A DNA stretch of 64,000 nucleotides from Mycoavidus sp. HKI (GCF_020023735.2 NZ_CP076444.2:1503501-1567500), one strand, 5' to 3'; positions 31,166-45,403 are shown, counted from the first letter of the stretch. Notes: generated by a model not told the origin, from the letters alone. Made by a program: numbers and translations.

Positions 31166-31474
31166 TCAGCGCTTCATGAGGTAGCAAAACACAAACCCCG
31201 GAAAAGCCAGCACCAGAAAAAAACAAAAGGTCACGGTGTAAAACGGCCAGCCCTGCGCAAAAACATTCCCCGCCCGCGCTTCTAGCAAAAAGCTCAGTGC
31301 GCCGACAACTAAATAAAACACCAGCAACTCAAGCAATCGCCAGCCAATGCGCTTGCGTTTGGCGGCGAGTACCCAGGGCAAGGGCAAGCAGCCCAAAACC
31401 CGCTGATTCAGAAACGGCAAATTAGCCAATAGCACAGCCAATCCCACGATAAACCAGCCGGCTGCGGACATCAT
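31166..31474 (-). CDS. DUF2818 membrane protein, nuo operon tail
   Basis: A 102-residue protein starting at ATG 31474, whose first base is the last base of the nuoN stop (TAATG), so it is translationally coupled. It has three hydrophobic segments (GWFIVGLAVLLANLPFL, LLELLVFYLVVGALSFLL, FYTVTFCFFLVLAFPGFVFC) and a basic C-terminal KR. The family is found after nuoN in Betaproteobacteria and its role is unknown; assembly or stability of complex I is a guess from position. Confidence 0.85.
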   Translation of the reverse strand: MMSAAGWFIVGLAVLLANLPFLNQRVLGCLPLPWVLAAKRKRIGWRLLELLVFYLVVGALSFLLEARAGNVFAQGWPFYTVTFCFFLVLAFPGFVFCYLMKR

Positions 31475-32994
31475 TAGGGCAGCAGCAAGGTTTGCTGGAG
31501 CACACGCATACAAAGCGACATTAACGGCCCTGGCATCAGGCCCAAGGCTAATAACGCGAAACCATTTACGACTAGCACGATGCGCGCACCCGTATAGGCC
31601 ACCAGAGGCGTTTGATCAAGCGGTGCATCAAAATACATCAGCTTAACAATCCGTAAATAATAAAAGGCGCCCAATAGCGAGGAGAGCACAGCCAGCACCA
31701 CCAGCCAAGTCAGACCTGCATTCATCGCCGCTTCAAGCACCGCAAATTTCGCATAAAAACCTACCGTGGGCGGCAGACCGGCAAGGGAGAACATCATCAC
31801 CAGCATGACCAACGCAAAAAGCGGCGAGCGTTGGTTAAGCCCTTTAAATGCATCGATACTCTCTACCTCAAAATCACGCCGCGCCAGCAACATCACCACC
31901 CCAAAACTGCCAAGCGTAGTCAATAAATAGATGATGCTATAAAAGGTTGCCGAGCTATACGCGCCGACCAGATTACCCAATTTGCCGCCCACTACACCAG
32001 ACAAAAGAGCCAGCAGCACAAAACCCATATTTGAGATGGCTGAATAGGCTAGCATGCGTTTGATATTTTTTTGCGCAATGCCCACTAAATTGCCGATGAC
32101 TAAAGAAAGCGCGGCCAGTATCACCAGCATTTGCTGCCAATCAATCGCCAATGGCAAGAGGCCAATCACCAATAAACGCAGTCCCCAGGCGAAAGCGGCC
32201 ACTTTTGGGCCACCGCCAATTAATAATGTCATCGCAGTCGGCGCGCCTTGATAGACATCAGGTACCCACATGTGAAATGGCACCGCACCCAGCTTAAAAG
32301 CGATGCCTACAACAATAAAAACGACGCCGAAGAGCAATACCGTATAGTTAATGCGACCTGAGGCAATCGCCCGAAACACTTCGTCTAAATCAAGCGAGCT
32401 GGTTGCGCCATACAACATCGAGATGCCATAAAGCAAAAAACCAGAAGCCAGCGCCCCAAGTACGTAGTATTTCATCGCCGCTTCGGTGGCTAGTTTAGGC
32501 ACCGATTGCGTGGCTGGCGTCAATAGAGCGGTTGTGTCTGGGCGTAGCGCAATTAATGCATACAGTGACAATGACATTAATTCAAGCCCGAGATACAGGA
32601 TCAGAAAGTTATGACCCGAAATCATCACCAACTGTCCAAGCAACGAAAACATCGCTAGCAAATAAAAATCACCCCGAAAAAGCCCACGCTCCTCAAGGTA
32701 TTTTCTTGAATAAATCAGTGCGATGGCAAACCCTGCGGTGACGGCTGCCTTCATCAGATTAGCGAATGGATCAATCACATACATATTGTCGAAAAAATAG
32801 TGTGATTGGCCATGGGCAGCCAGTAATAAATAACCGAGGGCCGCGAGCAGCGACGAAATGACGGCAACTAGATACGTCGCACGACGCCCGGCCAGATTCG
32901 TGGCGCCCGTGACAATATCGTTCAGCCAAGCAAGTATAATTGCCAACAATAAGAAGGCATCAGGCAACAGCATGGTCATATGGGTATTTTGCAT
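31474..32994 (-). CDS. nuoN: NADH-quinone oxidoreductase subunit N
   Basis: Antiporter-like membrane subunit of complex I, 506 residues with about 14 transmembrane helices. Conserved segments include LYLGLELMSLSLYALIALR (proton-channel Glu), KLGAVPFHMWVPDVYQGAPT (key Lys) and KNIKRMLAYSAISNMGFVLL. It lies 9 nt after nuoM and shares one base with the DUF2818 gene. Confidence 0.98.
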   Translation of the reverse strand: MQNTHMTMLLPDAFLLLAIILAWLNDIVTGATNLAGRRATYLVAVISSLLAALGYLLLAAHGQSHYFFDNMYVIDPFANLMKAAVTAGFAIALIYSRKYLEERGLFRGDFYLLAMFSLLGQLVMISGHNFLILYLGLELMSLSLYALIALRPDTTALLTPATQSVPKLATEAAMKYYVLGALASGFLLYGISMLYGATSSLDLDEVFRAIASGRINYTVLLFGVVFIVVGIAFKLGAVPFHMWVPDVYQGAPTAMTLLIGGGPKVAAFAWGLRLLVIGLLPLAIDWQQMLVILAALSLVIGNLVGIAQKNIKRMLAYSAISNMGFVLLALLSGVVGGKLGNLVGAYSSATFYSIIYLLTTLGSFGVVMLLARRDFEVESIDAFKGLNQRSPLFALVMLVMMFSLAGLPPTVGFYAKFAVLEAAMNAGLTWLVVLAVLSSLLGAFYYLRIVKLMYFDAPLDQTPLVAYTGARIVLVVNGFALLALGLMPGPLMSLCMRVLQQTLLLP

Positions 32995-33003
32995 ACAGTG
33001 GCC

Positions 33004-34497
33004 TTATGATGGAAGTTTTGACTGCGCAACATGAGACAGCAGCTTGGCGACCGAGGTATGCATTACTTCGGTTAATGGCTTCGGCCAAACCCCTAACGCC
33101 AAGACGAACGCCGCCAGCACAAACAACATGGAAAACTCGCGCCGGCTGAGATCTTTTAGCTGCGCGACCTGTTGGTTAGCTACCGCGCCAAACTGCACTC
33201 GTTTATACATCCACAAGGTGTAGGCTGCGCCCAAGATCAAAGTGAAGGCAGCCAGCAAGCCAATCCAGAAATTGAAACGAACCGCAGCTAAGATCACCAT
33301 CCACTCACCGACAAAACCCGATGTGCCTGGCAAACCGCAATTCGCCATTGAAAATAACATCGAGAACGCGGCAAATTTTGGCATCACATTCGCCACCCCG
33401 CCGTAATCCGCCATTAAGCGGCTATGCATACGGTCATACAATACGCCAATGCATAAAAACATCGCGCCGGATACAAAACCATGCGAAATCATCTGCACTA
33501 GCGCACCTTCCATGCCGAGCGCATCAAAAATGAAAAAACCCAACGTCACAAAGCCCATATGCGCAATCGATGAGTACGCGACAAGCTTTTTCATATCGGT
33601 TTGCACTAACGCCACTAAGCCGATATAAATCACAGCGATAAGCGACAAGGTAATCATCACCGGCGCTAGCAGATGGCTCGCATCAGGCGCGATCGGCAGC
33701 GAGAAGCGCAGAAAACCATACGCGCCAAGCTTCAGCATCACTGCCGCCAACACCACCGAGCCGCCGGTTGGCGCTTCAACGTGAGCATCAGGCAACCAAG
33801 TATGGACTGGCCACATTGGCACCTTCACGGCGAAGGCCATAAAAAACGCAGCAAATAACAACACCTGAGGCAGCATCGCTAACGGTAGCTGGTGCCAAAT
33901 AGCCAGCTCAAAGCTGCCCGAGTGCGCGTATAAATACAGGAGCGCAACCAGCATCAGCAACGAGCCAAAGAGCGTATAGAGGAAAAATTTAAACGCGGCA
34001 TAGACACGGTTTGGACCGCCCCAAACACCGATGATGAGATACATCGGAATCAAGGTTGCCTCAAAAAACACATAAAACAGCAAGCCGTCTTGGGCGCAAA
34101 AGACCCCGACCATTAAACCAGACAAAATCAAAAAGGCAGCCAGATATTGCGCAATATGCCGCGTCACTGAAGTCCAACTGGCAATGATCACCAACACGGT
34201 GATCAAGGCGGTTAACACTACAAACCACAGTGAGATGCCATCAATGCCAAGGTAGTACAAGACATTAAAACGCTCAATCCAATTGGCCCGCTCAACAAAC
34301 TGCAGCGCCGCCGTGTGCGCATCGAAATGCGTGATCAGGGGTAAGGTAACGATAAAGCTCAAGCTCGCGCCGAGCAATGCCAGCCAGCGCACCAGCGCAG
34401 GTTTAAGGTAGGCACTGCTGGCCAAGACCAAGACGCCAAAGGCAATCGGCAAGCCGATAGCTAGGCTGAGAAGCGGAAAAGATTGAAAAGGTTGCAT
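33004..34497 (-). CDS. nuoM: NADH-quinone oxidoreductase subunit M
   Basis: Second antiporter-like proton-pumping subunit, 497 residues from ATG 34497 (MQPFQSFPLLSLAIGLPIAF). The frame continues upstream into the end of nuoL, but that start would overlap it without need. Key segments are FYVFFEATLIPMYLIIGVWG with the channel Glu, AFAVKVPMWPVHTWLPDAHV with the central Lys, and QTDMKKLVAYSSIAHMGFVT. Confidence 0.98.
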   Translation of the reverse strand: MQPFQSFPLLSLAIGLPIAFGVLVLASSAYLKPALVRWLALLGASLSFIVTLPLITHFDAHTAALQFVERANWIERFNVLYYLGIDGISLWFVVLTALITVLVIIASWTSVTRHIAQYLAAFLILSGLMVGVFCAQDGLLFYVFFEATLIPMYLIIGVWGGPNRVYAAFKFFLYTLFGSLLMLVALLYLYAHSGSFELAIWHQLPLAMLPQVLLFAAFFMAFAVKVPMWPVHTWLPDAHVEAPTGGSVVLAAVMLKLGAYGFLRFSLPIAPDASHLLAPVMITLSLIAVIYIGLVALVQTDMKKLVAYSSIAHMGFVTLGFFIFDALGMEGALVQMISHGFVSGAMFLCIGVLYDRMHSRLMADYGGVANVMPKFAAFSMLFSMANCGLPGTSGFVGEWMVILAAVRFNFWIGLLAAFTLILGAAYTLWMYKRVQFGAVANQQVAQLKDLSRREFSMLFVLAAFVLALGVWPKPLTEVMHTSVAKLLSHVAQSKLPS

Positions 34498-34519
34498 TTG
34501 GATACGGGTCTCTGGCTTC

Positions 34520-36517
<1,998 letters not shown>

Positions 36518-36531
36518 TAGAAGTAACCTAA

Positions 36532-36840
36532 TTAACCTTTAAGCTGATCGAGATCTTCGACATTAATCGTGTCAAACGTACGAAACAGGGTGACTAAAAT
36601 CGCCAGCCCAATGGCAGCTTCAGCGGCTGCCACAGTCAGGACAAAAAAGACAAAAACCTGGCCATGCGCATCGCCAAGGTAGCGTGAAAAAGCAACAAAA
36701 TTAGTATTGACGGCAAGTAACATTAATTCAATTGCCATCAAGATCACAATCAGATTGCGTCGATTTAAAAAAATGCCAACGATGCTAATCGCAAATAAAA
36801 TTGCAGCAAGAACCAAATAGTGGGCAAGGGTCAGAGTCAT
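36532..36840 (-). CDS. nuoK: NADH-quinone oxidoreductase subunit K
   Basis: A 102-residue membrane subunit with three transmembrane helices and the two buried glutamates of the proton pathway ([14 protein letters not shown] and [15 protein letters not shown]). Length and sequence are those of the MrpC-like family. It lies between nuoJ (17 nt upstream) and nuoL. Confidence 0.98.
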   Translation of the reverse strand: MTLTLAHYLVLAAILFAISIVGIFLNRRNLIVILMAIELMLLAVNTNFVAFSRYLGDAHGQVFVFFVLTVAAAEAAIGLAILVTLFRTFDTINVEDLDQLKG

Positions 36841-36857
36841 CTTTATTCCTTTTGCGT

Positions 36858-37511
36858 TTAGCTCGGGCTTTTGCCATCCGCGGAGTCAGCAGACGCAGAT
36901 TGGCTTGCAGCACCCTCAGAATTTTCTTCTGAAGGCATTTTTACAATCCGCAGCCGGTCTTCGCGGCGCACGCGAATTTGCTTTGTCGAGTCAGTGCGCT
37001 TACGGTCTTTGCCATGGCGTAGCGTTAACGCAACCGCTGCAATCATTGCCACCAACAACAAAAGGCCTGCGATTTCAAAGGCGAAGATATATTCGGTATA
37101 GATCAATTTGCCCAGCGCATGCGTGTTTGAAACGGCATCAGCCTGACTCGCTGGCGCGGTCGCCCCACCATACCCGCGCCATAAAATTAAGGCCATCTCA
37201 GTAATCAATACACCACCGATAATCATTGCGGTTGGCACAAAGCGTTTAAAGTCGCCCCGCAGTCGCTGCAAATCCAGGTCGAGCATCATTACGACGAAGA
37301 GAAAAAGCACCATCACCGCGCCAACATAAACCAGGACCAGTAGAATCGCCAGAAATTCGGCGTGCAATAGCAGCCAGAGCGCGGCCGCGTTAAAAAAAGC
37401 CAGCACCAAAAAAAGCGCCGACTGTACCTGATCAGGCGCTGTGATCACCCGCAGCGCCGAGACGACTAGAATCGACGCAAAAATATAAAACAGTAAAGTT
37501 GTGAATTCCAT
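36858..37511 (-). CDS. nuoJ: NADH-quinone oxidoreductase subunit J
   Basis: A 217-residue membrane subunit with five predicted helices in the first ~165 residues, including [20 protein letters not shown], the helix that carries the pi-bulge linked to coupling. The charged C-terminal extension ([20 protein letters not shown], then a Ser/Ala/Asp-rich end) is cytoplasmic and typical of Burkholderiales NuoJ. Confidence 0.97.
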   Translation of the reverse strand: MEFTTLLFYIFASILVVSALRVITAPDQVQSALFLVLAFFNAAALWLLLHAEFLAILLVLVYVGAVMVLFLFVVMMLDLDLQRLRGDFKRFVPTAMIIGGVLITEMALILWRGYGGATAPASQADAVSNTHALGKLIYTEYIFAFEIAGLLLLVAMIAAVALTLRHGKDRKRTDSTKQIRVRREDRLRIVKMPSEENSEGAASQSASADSADGKSPS

Positions 37512-37523
37512 TTAGCCTCTCAC

Positions 37524-38015
37524 TCAACGATAGGGTGCGTCAGCGGCTTTGGTTTCAGCAATTTGCGCTTCATACCGGTCCCCCACCGCCAATAACATGT
37601 CTTTGGTGAAATACAAGTCACCTCGCTTTTCACCGTGATATTCGAGGATTTGAGTTTCAACAATCGAATCGACTGGACAGCTTTCTTCGCATAACCCGCA
37701 GTAAATGCATTTGGTTAAGTCAATATCATAACGTGTGGTGCGGCGCGTATTGTCTTCACGTAATTCCGATTCAATCGTAATCGCCAGCGCCGGACATACC
37801 GCTTCGCACAGCTTACAGGCAATGCACCGCTCCTCCCCATTAGGGTAGCGGCGGAGTGCATGCAAGCCTCGAAAGCGTGGCGAGAGCGGAGTTTTTTCTT
37901 CTGGGAATTGCACCGTAATCTTGCGTGCAAATGCATAGCGCCCAGTCAGCGCCATGCCTCGGAAGAGTTCAATTAAGAAAAAACTCTTAAAGAAATTTTT
38001 AATCGCGGTCAACAT
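37524..38015 (-). CDS. nuoI: NADH-quinone oxidoreductase subunit I
   Basis: Ferredoxin-like peripheral-arm subunit carrying two [4Fe-4S] clusters (N6a and N6b): [12 protein letters not shown] and [16 protein letters not shown] start at ATG 38015 ([20 protein letters not shown]), giving 163 residues, the usual length; the frame extension to 38060 lies in the spacer after nuoH. Confidence 0.98.
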   Translation of the reverse strand: MLTAIKNFFKSFFLIELFRGMALTGRYAFARKITVQFPEEKTPLSPRFRGLHALRRYPNGEERCIACKLCEAVCPALAITIESELREDNTRRTTRYDIDLTKCIYCGLCEESCPVDSIVETQILEYHGEKRGDLYFTKDMLLAVGDRYEAQIAETKAADAPYR

Positions 38016-38093
38016 AATTCGATCCGTTAAATCGGCTTGGCAAAGCAGCCTGAGCAACACAGCGTCGCCCGATAAGGCTCTGTTACAAGACCT

Positions 38094-39152
38094 TTATTGC
38101 CAAATATTCCATGGTGACATAATCCAAAACCCCACCACAGCAAGCCAAACAAGCGTCACTGGAATAAAAATTTTCCAGCCCAAACGCATAATTTGGTCAT
38201 AGCGGTAACGCGGGAAAGTCGCACGCGCCCAGATAAAAATAGACAACAATAGAAAAACTTTGAGCGCCAACCAAATCACGCCGGGGATAAATGAAAGCAC
38301 GGCTAACGGCGCATCCCAGCCACCTAGAAAGAGCGTCGCAGTCAGCGCCGCAATAACGATCATATTGATGTATTCAGCCAGGAAGAAAAGCGCAAACGCC
38401 ATCCCCGAATAATCCACCATATGACCCGCCACAATTTCCGACTCGCCTTCAACCACATCAAATGGGTGGCGGTTGGTTTCAGCAATACCCGAAATAAAAT
38501 ACACCCCAAAGATGGGCAAGAGCGGCAGCCAATTCCATGACAGCAGGTTAATCCCTAAGCCAGCAAAGATCCCGCGCTGTTGCGAATGAACAATTTCAGA
38601 CAAATTCAAACTGCCGGCGGTCATCAACACCACGACCAGAGCCAGACCCATCGAAATTTCATAAGAAACCATCTGCGCCGAGGCACGCATAGCCCCCAAA
38701 AAAGCGTACTTGGAGTTTGACGCCCAACCTGCAAGGATCACACCATAGACCCCCACCGATGAAATCGCCATCGCATATAAGAGGCCGGCATTCACATTCG
38801 CCAAGACAGCTTGCGCCTGAAATGGAATCACGGCCCATACGGCCAGCGCTGGCGCCACGGTCATAATCGGCGCCAAGATATAAAGCCAGTGCGTGGCCTT
38901 AGCCGGCGTGATGACTTCTTTGAGCAGCAACTTAAGCACATCAGCAATCGGCTGTAGCAGCCCTAATGGCCCTACCCGATTGGGTCCTAGCCGCACATGC
39001 ATCCAGCCGATCAGCTTACGTTCCCATAAGATCAAATAAGCGACCGACAAGAGTAGCCCAACGCAGACCACAAGAATGCGTATCAGGAGCCATACTGTGG
39101 GCCAGGCAACGCCAAGCGCTTGCATACCAAGCGTATTGATTGTATCGAACAT
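38094..39152 (-). CDS. nuoH: NADH-quinone oxidoreductase subunit H
   Basis: A 352-residue membrane subunit at the junction of the two arms, forming part of the quinone-binding cavity. It has about eight transmembrane helices. Diagnostic segments are [40 protein letters not shown] and [20 protein letters not shown], with the charged residues that couple quinone chemistry to proton flow. Confidence 0.99.
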   Translation of the reverse strand: MFDTINTLGMQALGVAWPTVWLLIRILVVCVGLLLSVAYLILWERKLIGWMHVRLGPNRVGPLGLLQPIADVLKLLLKEVITPAKATHWLYILAPIMTVAPALAVWAVIPFQAQAVLANVNAGLLYAMAISSVGVYGVILAGWASNSKYAFLGAMRASAQMVSYEISMGLALVVVLMTAGSLNLSEIVHSQQRGIFAGLGINLLSWNWLPLLPIFGVYFISGIAETNRHPFDVVEGESEIVAGHMVDYSGMAFALFFLAEYINMIVIAALTATLFLGGWDAPLAVLSFIPGVIWLALKVFLLLSIFIWARATFPRYRYDQIMRLGWKIFIPVTLVWLAVVGFWIMSPWNIWQ

Positions 39153-39168
39153 AATGGAGGCCTTTGCT

Positions 39169-41529
39169 TTACGCCCTTTCTATCCGTAACTCGCCAAACA
39201 GGCTGCCGAGTTGAGCCGAGGCGTGCGTTGCGGCTGGCACACGCGCCACCGTCTCCGGCAAACGTGCATCACGCACCGCCGGCATGGTCACTACATAGTC
39301 ACCTTGACGCACCCGCACCGCGTCGCCTGCTGCCAAGCCAAGCTGGTCGAATAGTTTTGCTGGCAACGATACCCGTGACGCTGCTTGCGCAGTACGGGTC
39401 AGTTGTAAAGATTCAGCACGACGCACCAGCGGGTCGGCATGATAGATCGACACCTCAGGCAAGCGCTCGAGCACCGTGACGCCAGTTTCCAGCGCTGGCT
39501 GATCGCTCTGCTTCAGCTTCAGCGACGGTGCGCTCTGACTGCTATTCGAGAGCCGCGCGGTAATCTCAATGCCCTCAAGAGCGGTAGCACGCACGGCTTC
39601 AGCGGTCTCATACGCAAAACCAGGCAACTCTAGCAATTGGCCCAGCACCGTTAGAATCTTCCAACCTGGGCGGGCTTCGCCTAGTGCTTGCACGACGCCA
39701 TTAAAACTTTGCACGGTACCCTGCGCATTGATCAAAGTTCCAGCGGTTTCAGTAAACGCCGCCACCGGTAATAACACATCGGCATACTCCAAACCGTGCT
39801 TAAAGGTGGCTAGACTCACCACCATCTCGGCCTGCGCTAGCGCCGCGCGTGCCTGGGCCGGATCTGCTGTGTCATATTCCGCTTCTACGTTAAACAGGAG
39901 ATAAGCCTTGCGTGGTTGCTTAAACATCTCCGCGGCAGACAAGCCGCCGGCTCCCGGCACAGCACCAACAAGGTGCGCTCCGACGGTGTTGGCCGCTTCG
40001 GTTAAAAAGCCGAGGGTCGCGCCGGTGTACTGCGCAATCCACTGAGCTGCGGCATAGAGCAAGCTGAAATCTGGATGCTGAACAACCGCATTGCCTAACA
40101 AGATCGCGCGTTGCGCGCCTAATTGAGGAAGACCGAGCTGAATGGCTATTTTTCTAGCAGCGGTTGAAGGCGTCACGCCGTTAAATACCTCAGGTACCGC
40201 TAGATTGCTCGCCTGCGCAAGCGCCACGGCAATCCCAGCCAGCTCCTCTAACCAAGCAGACGGGGCGGCAACTAAACGCTGTGCCGTTGGGATCAATGCA
40301 TCATCATCTATCGCGTGCAATAAATGAATCTGAGCGCCGGCTTTGGCCGCTTGCCGCAAGCGTGCCGCAAACAACGGATGATCACTGCACAGTAACGCCC
40401 CCACCACCAGTGCGCTATCAAGGTTTGATAAAGCAGCAATCGGCATGCCGAGCCAAGGCGCGGTAGGTAAAGTCTCGCTAAAATCACTTTGCCGCAAACG
40501 GAAGTCAATATTTTCAGTGCCTATCCCACGGGCGAGCTGCTGCCACAGATGAAGCTCTTCCACTGTACTGTGCGGACTAGCGAGTGCGCCAATTGAAGCT
40601 GCGCCATGGCTTTGCTTGATCTTGCTTAAACCCTGCGTGACATAGGCTAAGGCAGTTTGCCAATCGACTTCATACCATTGCCCATCTTGCTTGATCATCG
40701 GCTTGGTCAAGCGCTCGCTGCTATTGAGCGCTTCATATGAAAAACGATCTTTGTCGGAGAGCCAGCATTCGTTAATCGCTTCGTTCTCAAATGGCAAAAC
40801 CCGCATCACACGGTGACCTTTAACTTGCACCACCAGGTTAGCGCCGACGCTATCATGCGGGCTAATGGATTTACGGCGAGATAGCTCCCAGGTCCGCGCA
40901 CTGTAACGGAATGGCTTTGAGGTCAGCGCACCCACCGGGCAGAGATCAATCATATTACCCGACAATTCCGAATTGACGGTTTGGCCAACAAAAGCAGTGA
41001 TTTCAGCATGCTCGCCGCGCCCCAGCATTCCCAGCTCCATCACACCAGCCACTTCTTGCCCAAAACGCACGCAACGCGTGCAATGAATGCAGCGCGCCAT
41101 TTCTTCCATCGAGACCAACGGGCCGATATTTTTATGAAAGACAACACGCTTTTCTTCGCTATAACGGGAATGTGATTGACCATAGCCGACGGCCAGATCT
41201 TGCAATTGGCATTCGCCACCTTGGTCGCAAATCGGGCAATCGAGCGGATGGTTGATGAGTAAAAATTCCATCACCGCTTGCTGTGCTTTGACGGCTTTTT
41301 CTGAGCGGGTTTTGACCATCATGCCAGCCGATACCGGCGTTGCACAAGCGGGGACCGCTTTCGGCATTTTTTCAACTTCAACCAGACACATCCGGCAGTT
41401 GGCCGCGACCGACAGTTTTTTGTGATAGCAAAAGTGCGGGATATAGGTATCCACCTGCTGCGCAGCCTGAATCACCATCGTACCCTCAGGTACTGCAATT
41501 TTTTTACCGTCTATTTCCAATTCAACCAT
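39169..41529 (-). CDS. nuoG: NADH-quinone oxidoreductase subunit G
   Basis: The 786-residue peripheral subunit that holds most of the electron-relay iron-sulfur clusters. The N-terminal [2Fe-2S] domain uses C34, C45, C48 and C62 ([20 protein letters not shown]). Then come the His/Cys [4Fe-4S] cluster ([18 protein letters not shown]) and [10 protein letters not shown]. From about residue 220 it continues as a molybdopterin-oxidoreductase-like domain without cofactor. The distal domain is shorter and divergent, as in other Betaproteobacteria. It lies 12 nt after nuoF. Confidence 0.98.
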   Translation of the reverse strand: MVELEIDGKKIAVPEGTMVIQAAQQVDTYIPHFCYHKKLSVAANCRMCLVEVEKMPKAVPACATPVSAGMMVKTRSEKAVKAQQAVMEFLLINHPLDCPICDQGGECQLQDLAVGYGQSHSRYSEEKRVVFHKNIGPLVSMEEMARCIHCTRCVRFGQEVAGVMELGMLGRGEHAEITAFVGQTVNSELSGNMIDLCPVGALTSKPFRYSARTWELSRRKSISPHDSVGANLVVQVKGHRVMRVLPFENEAINECWLSDKDRFSYEALNSSERLTKPMIKQDGQWYEVDWQTALAYVTQGLSKIKQSHGAASIGALASPHSTVEELHLWQQLARGIGTENIDFRLRQSDFSETLPTAPWLGMPIAALSNLDSALVVGALLCSDHPLFAARLRQAAKAGAQIHLLHAIDDDALIPTAQRLVAAPSAWLEELAGIAVALAQASNLAVPEVFNGVTPSTAARKIAIQLGLPQLGAQRAILLGNAVVQHPDFSLLYAAAQWIAQYTGATLGFLTEAANTVGAHLVGAVPGAGGLSAAEMFKQPRKAYLLFNVEAEYDTADPAQARAALAQAEMVVSLATFKHGLEYADVLLPVAAFTETAGTLINAQGTVQSFNGVVQALGEARPGWKILTVLGQLLELPGFAYETAEAVRATALEGIEITARLSNSSQSAPSLKLKQSDQPALETGVTVLERLPEVSIYHADPLVRRAESLQLTRTAQAASRVSLPAKLFDQLGLAAGDAVRVRQGDYVVTMPAVRDARLPETVARVPAATHASAQLGSLFGELRIERA

Positions 41530-41541
41530 TTTGCGACCGTA

Positions 41542-42846
41542 TCAAAAAGATTCGACTGGTTGAGCAACCAGACAGCGCTTGTGTTCAATATGATGCTCGA
41601 ATTCATGCCAATAGTGCTTGAGCATGCCGCGCACAGGCATCGCAGCAGCATCGCCCAAGGCACAGATGGTACGACCCATGATGTTTTCAGCGATCGAATT
41701 GAGCAACTCAAGATCATCCGGGACGCCCTTGCCATGCTCAATCCGATGAATCACACGGTAGAGCCAGCCGGTGCCTTCGCGGCACGGCGTGCACTGGCCG
41801 CACGATTCTTCATAATAAAAATAAGCCAAACGCAATAGCGCGCGCACCATACAACGTGTTTGATCCATCACAATCACCGCGCCAGAGCCAAGCATAGAGC
41901 CCGCTTGCGCGATGGAATCATAATCCATATCCGTTTGCAGCATGACTTCAGCTGGCACCACCGGCGCCGATGAGCCACCGGGAATCACCGCCTTGAGCTG
42001 ACCATTGCCGCGCATCCCGCCAGCACAGGCTAATAAGGTGGCAAATGACGTGCCCAGCGGTACTTCATAATTGCCAGGCTTGGCCACATCGCCTGAGACC
42101 GAAAAGATTTTAGTGCCACCGTTATTCGGTTTGCCCAGCTCCAAATATTTCTGCGCGCCAAGCGCAAACAAAAACGGGACCGCGGCAAACGTTTCTGTAT
42201 TATTGATGGTGGTCGGTTTGCCATACAGGCCAAAACTTGCCGGAAAAGGCGGTTTAAAGCGTGGTTGACCTTTTTTGCCTTCTAGCGATTCAAGCAATGC
42301 GGTTTCTTCACCGCAGATATACGCGCCATAACCGTGGTGCGCATACAGCTCAAATGAAAAATCTGAGCCAACAATGTTGGTGCCTAAGTACCCTGCCGCG
42401 CGCGCCTGTTCAAGAGCCAACTCAAAGCGCTCATAGGCTTGCCAGATTTCACCATGAATATAGTTATAGCCAACGGTAATACCCATCGCATAAGCGGCAA
42501 TCGCCATGCCTTCGATCAGCGCATGCGGATTGTAGCGCAGGATATCGCGATCCTTAAACGTGCCAGGCTCGCCTTCGTCAGAGTTGCACACCAGATATTT
42601 CTGGCCTGGAAACTGACGGGGCATAAAGCTCCATTTAAGACCGGTTGGAAAACCAGCACCACCGCGCCCGCGCAGACCCGAAGCTTTAACTTCGGCAATC
42701 ACGTGTTCAGGGGGGATTTTCTCAGCCAGAATACGCTTAAGCTGTTGGTAACCGCCACGCGCGAGGTAGTCCTTGAGCTGCCAGTTCTCGCCGTTCAGTC
42801 CAGCCAAGATCAATGGTTGCAGGTGGCGTTCGTGCACACACGTCAT
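41542..42846 (-). CDS. nuoF: NADH-quinone oxidoreductase subunit F
   Basis: The NADH-oxidising subunit, with FMN and the [4Fe-4S] cluster N3. The 434-residue protein has the glycine-rich NADH/FMN site [20 protein letters not shown] and [20 protein letters not shown]. The cluster ligands are in [15 protein letters not shown] with a later cysteine in [11 protein letters not shown]. Its start overlaps the nuoE stop by 4 nt, so synthesis of the two partners is coupled. Confidence 0.99.
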   Translation of the reverse strand: MTCVHERHLQPLILAGLNGENWQLKDYLARGGYQQLKRILAEKIPPEHVIAEVKASGLRGRGGAGFPTGLKWSFMPRQFPGQKYLVCNSDEGEPGTFKDRDILRYNPHALIEGMAIAAYAMGITVGYNYIHGEIWQAYERFELALEQARAAGYLGTNIVGSDFSFELYAHHGYGAYICGEETALLESLEGKKGQPRFKPPFPASFGLYGKPTTINNTETFAAVPFLFALGAQKYLELGKPNNGGTKIFSVSGDVAKPGNYEVPLGTSFATLLACAGGMRGNGQLKAVIPGGSSAPVVPAEVMLQTDMDYDSIAQAGSMLGSGAVIVMDQTRCMVRALLRLAYFYYEESCGQCTPCREGTGWLYRVIHRIEHGKGVPDDLELLNSIAENIMGRTICALGDAAAMPVRGMLKHYWHEFEHHIEHKRCLVAQPVESF

Positions 42847-43319
42847 CGCGCAAGCTCCTCGAGCAACTGATCAATTTTGTCACGACTCATAAAACTACAC
42901 ATTCGTTTATTGTTCACCAACAACACCGGCGCATCGCCGCAGGCGCCCATGCATTCGCCTTCGCGCAGCGTAAATTTGCCATCTGGCGTGGTTTCGCCAA
43001 AGCCAATACCCAGTTTACGTTTCACATAATCGGCCGCCGCCTCTCCACCCGATAAAGCACAAGGTAGATTGGTACAGACGGTAATTTTATGCGTACCCAC
43101 CGGCGTCGTTTGATACATGGCATAAAAAGTCGCGACTTCCTGCACAGCAATGGCAGGCATAGCGAGATAATCCGCAACAAAACGGATCACTTCAGCCGAG
43201 AGCCAGACATGCTCATCCTGCGCGACCGCAAGCGCCGCCATCACAGCGGACTGTTTCTGCGCAGCCGGATATTTGGCTAGCGCACGATCAATTTCTTTCA
43301 AAGCTTCAGCAGAGAGCAT
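42843..43319 (-). CDS. nuoE: NADH-quinone oxidoreductase subunit E
   Basis: A 158-residue subunit with the off-path [2Fe-2S] cluster N1a. The ligands are in [15 protein letters not shown] and [12 protein letters not shown] prefer ATG 43319 ([18 protein letters not shown]), which matches Burkholderia NuoE starts; a GTG four codons upstream is possible. It lies about 80 nt after nuoD. Confidence 0.98.
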   Translation of the reverse strand: MLSAEALKEIDRALAKYPAAQKQSAVMAALAVAQDEHVWLSAEVIRFVADYLAMPAIAVQEVATFYAMYQTTPVGTHKITVCTNLPCALSGGEAAADYVKRKLGIGFGETTPDGKFTLREGECMGACGDAPVLLVNNKRMCSFMSRDKIDQLLEELAR

Positions 43320-43400
43320 TGTGAAGATCACTCTTTTAATTACATCACTGGCTTAAAAGACAGCCATAAATAAACTATAACGCCTAGGCGCAGTTCCTGA

Positions 43401-44654
43401 TTAACGATCAATTTCACCAAATACAATGTCTTGCGTGCCGATAATCGTTACCGCATCAGCAATCATGTGACCTTTTGCCATTTCATTTAAGGCCGACAAA
43501 TGAGCAAAACCGGGTGCGCGTATCTTCAAGCGGTAAGGCTTGTTAGCGCCATCTGACACTAAGTAGATACCAAATTCACCCTTTGGATGCTCAACCGCCG
43601 CATAGGTTTCTCCAGCGGGCACACAAAAACCTTCAGTGAACAGCTTGAAATGATGAATCAGCGCTTCCATATTGCTTTTCATCTCAAGCCGATTAGGCGG
43701 CGCAACCTTATGGTCATCGATCATCACCGGACCCGGATGTTGCCGCAACCAGTCTATGCATTGACGAATAATACGAGTTGACTGCCGCATTTCTTCAATG
43801 CGCACCAAATAACGATCATAACAATCACCGTTGGTACCAACTGGAATATCAAAATCAAGCTGAGCGTAAACCTCATAAGGCTGCTTTTTGCGCAGATCCC
43901 ACTCAACCCCGGAACCGCGCAACATCGGCCCGGTCAGGCCAAGCTGCAAGGCGCGCTCAGGACTCACAATACCAATATCGACTAAACGCTGCTTCCAGAT
44001 CCGATTATCGGTGAGTAAGGTTTCATATTCATCGACGCAGTTTGGAAAACGTTGGCTAAAATCATCAATAAAATCAAGGACTGAACCCTGACGCGCTTGA
44101 TTCAGCTTGGTCAGCGCCTTGGCATGACGAATTTTAGAGGCTTTATATTGCGGCATCGCCTCAGGCAAATCGCGATAAACACCGCCTGGGCGATAATAAG
44201 CCGCGTGCATACGAGCGCCTGACACCGCCTCATAAACATCCATTAAATCTTCACGTTCGCGAAACGCATACAGAAAGACCGCCATCGCACCGACATCAAG
44301 CGCGTGTGAACCCAGCCACATTAAATGATTCAGGATCCGCGTAATCTCGTCAAACATCACCCGGATATATTGTGCGCGGACCGGCACGGTAATGCCTAAC
44401 ATCCGCTCAATCGCCATCACATAGGCATGCTCGTTGACCATCATCGACACATAGTCGAGACGGTCCATATACGGCACCGATTGCAGATAGGTCCTGGTTT
44501 CAACAAGCTTTTCAGTAGCCCGGTGGAGCAAACCAATATGAGGATCGGCGCGCTGAATCACTTCACCATCAAGCTCCAGCACCAACCGTAGTACCCCATG
44601 GGCCGCCGGATGCTGTGGACCAAAATTCAGCGTGTAGTTTTTGATTTCTGCCAT
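43401..44654 (-). CDS. nuoD: NADH-quinone oxidoreductase subunit D
   Basis: The 417-residue 49-kDa-type subunit that lines the quinone pocket together with NuoB. It shows [20 protein letters not shown] with the quinone-contact His, [20 protein letters not shown], and the C-terminal [20 protein letters not shown] with [13 protein letters not shown] at the end, as in hydrogenase-related large subunits. It lies between nuoC (46 nt) and nuoE. Confidence 0.99.
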   Translation of the reverse strand: MAEIKNYTLNFGPQHPAAHGVLRLVLELDGEVIQRADPHIGLLHRATEKLVETRTYLQSVPYMDRLDYVSMMVNEHAYVMAIERMLGITVPVRAQYIRVMFDEITRILNHLMWLGSHALDVGAMAVFLYAFREREDLMDVYEAVSGARMHAAYYRPGGVYRDLPEAMPQYKASKIRHAKALTKLNQARQGSVLDFIDDFSQRFPNCVDEYETLLTDNRIWKQRLVDIGIVSPERALQLGLTGPMLRGSGVEWDLRKKQPYEVYAQLDFDIPVGTNGDCYDRYLVRIEEMRQSTRIIRQCIDWLRQHPGPVMIDDHKVAPPNRLEMKSNMEALIHHFKLFTEGFCVPAGETYAAVEHPKGEFGIYLVSDGANKPYRLKIRAPGFAHLSALNEMAKGHMIADAVTIIGTQDIVFGEIDR

Positions 44655-44700
44655 CTTAGCGATCCCAACTTAATCTTCGCTTCATATGTCGTAGCCTGGG

Positions 44701-45342
44701 TTAATTAGGACGGTTTGGCTTCAAGCCACCGTAGCCTTCTTCGCGGATGACGCGTGGGATAATTTCGCGTGGCTCGATGGTTACCGGCTGATAAATCACC
44801 CGTTTTTGCTCAGGGTCATAACGCATCTCAACGTAACCAGAAACCGGGAAATCTTTGCGGAATGGATGACCGATAAAACCATAATCGGTCAAAAGACGAC
44901 GCAAATCCGGATGCCCGTCAAAGACTAAACCGAACAGATCAAATGCTTCGCGCTCATACCAATCGGCTGAACTCCAAATGTCAATCACCGAAGGCAACAC
45001 CGGCAACTCGTTATTCGGCGCAAATACTTTGACACGTAAGCGCCAATTATGGGTAATCGATAAGAGATGCGAGACGGCGGCAAAACGAGGACATATCGAC
45101 TCATCTTGAGCCACGATGAGTTCGCGCTTAGCAACCTCGTCATACACGGAATAATCAACACCGCACAAGTCAATCAGTTGCTCAAAGCACAACGAAGCTT
45201 CATCGCGTAGCGTGCGCATCACATCGAGATACTTATTGGCATTGACCACGGCTGTAATCTGCCCAAACGCATGCGTAATGCGCACATCAGTACCAAAGGT
45301 TGCCTCGAGATTCGCCATGAGCGCTGCGAGCTTGCTTGTCAT
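44701..45342 (-). CDS. nuoC: NADH-quinone oxidoreductase subunit C
   Basis: The 30-kDa-type peripheral subunit. From ATG 45342 ([20 protein letters not shown]) it is 213 residues, the usual size. The longer open frame would overlap the end of nuoB by 11 nt and adds unconserved sequence. The family signature is [20 protein letters not shown] and [20 protein letters not shown]. It has no cofactor of its own. Confidence 0.98.
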   Translation of the reverse strand: MTSKLAALMANLEATFGTDVRITHAFGQITAVVNANKYLDVMRTLRDEASLCFEQLIDLCGVDYSVYDEVAKRELIVAQDESICPRFAAVSHLLSITHNWRLRVKVFAPNNELPVLPSVIDIWSSADWYEREAFDLFGLVFDGHPDLRRLLTDYGFIGHPFRKDFPVSGYVEMRYDPEQKRVIYQPVTIEPREIIPRVIREEGYGGLKPNRPN

Positions 45343-45403
45343 TGAGGAAGACCCCACTTCAAATACCGTATCAAAAATTTTGCTTAACTGTATTGCAGAG
45401 AAA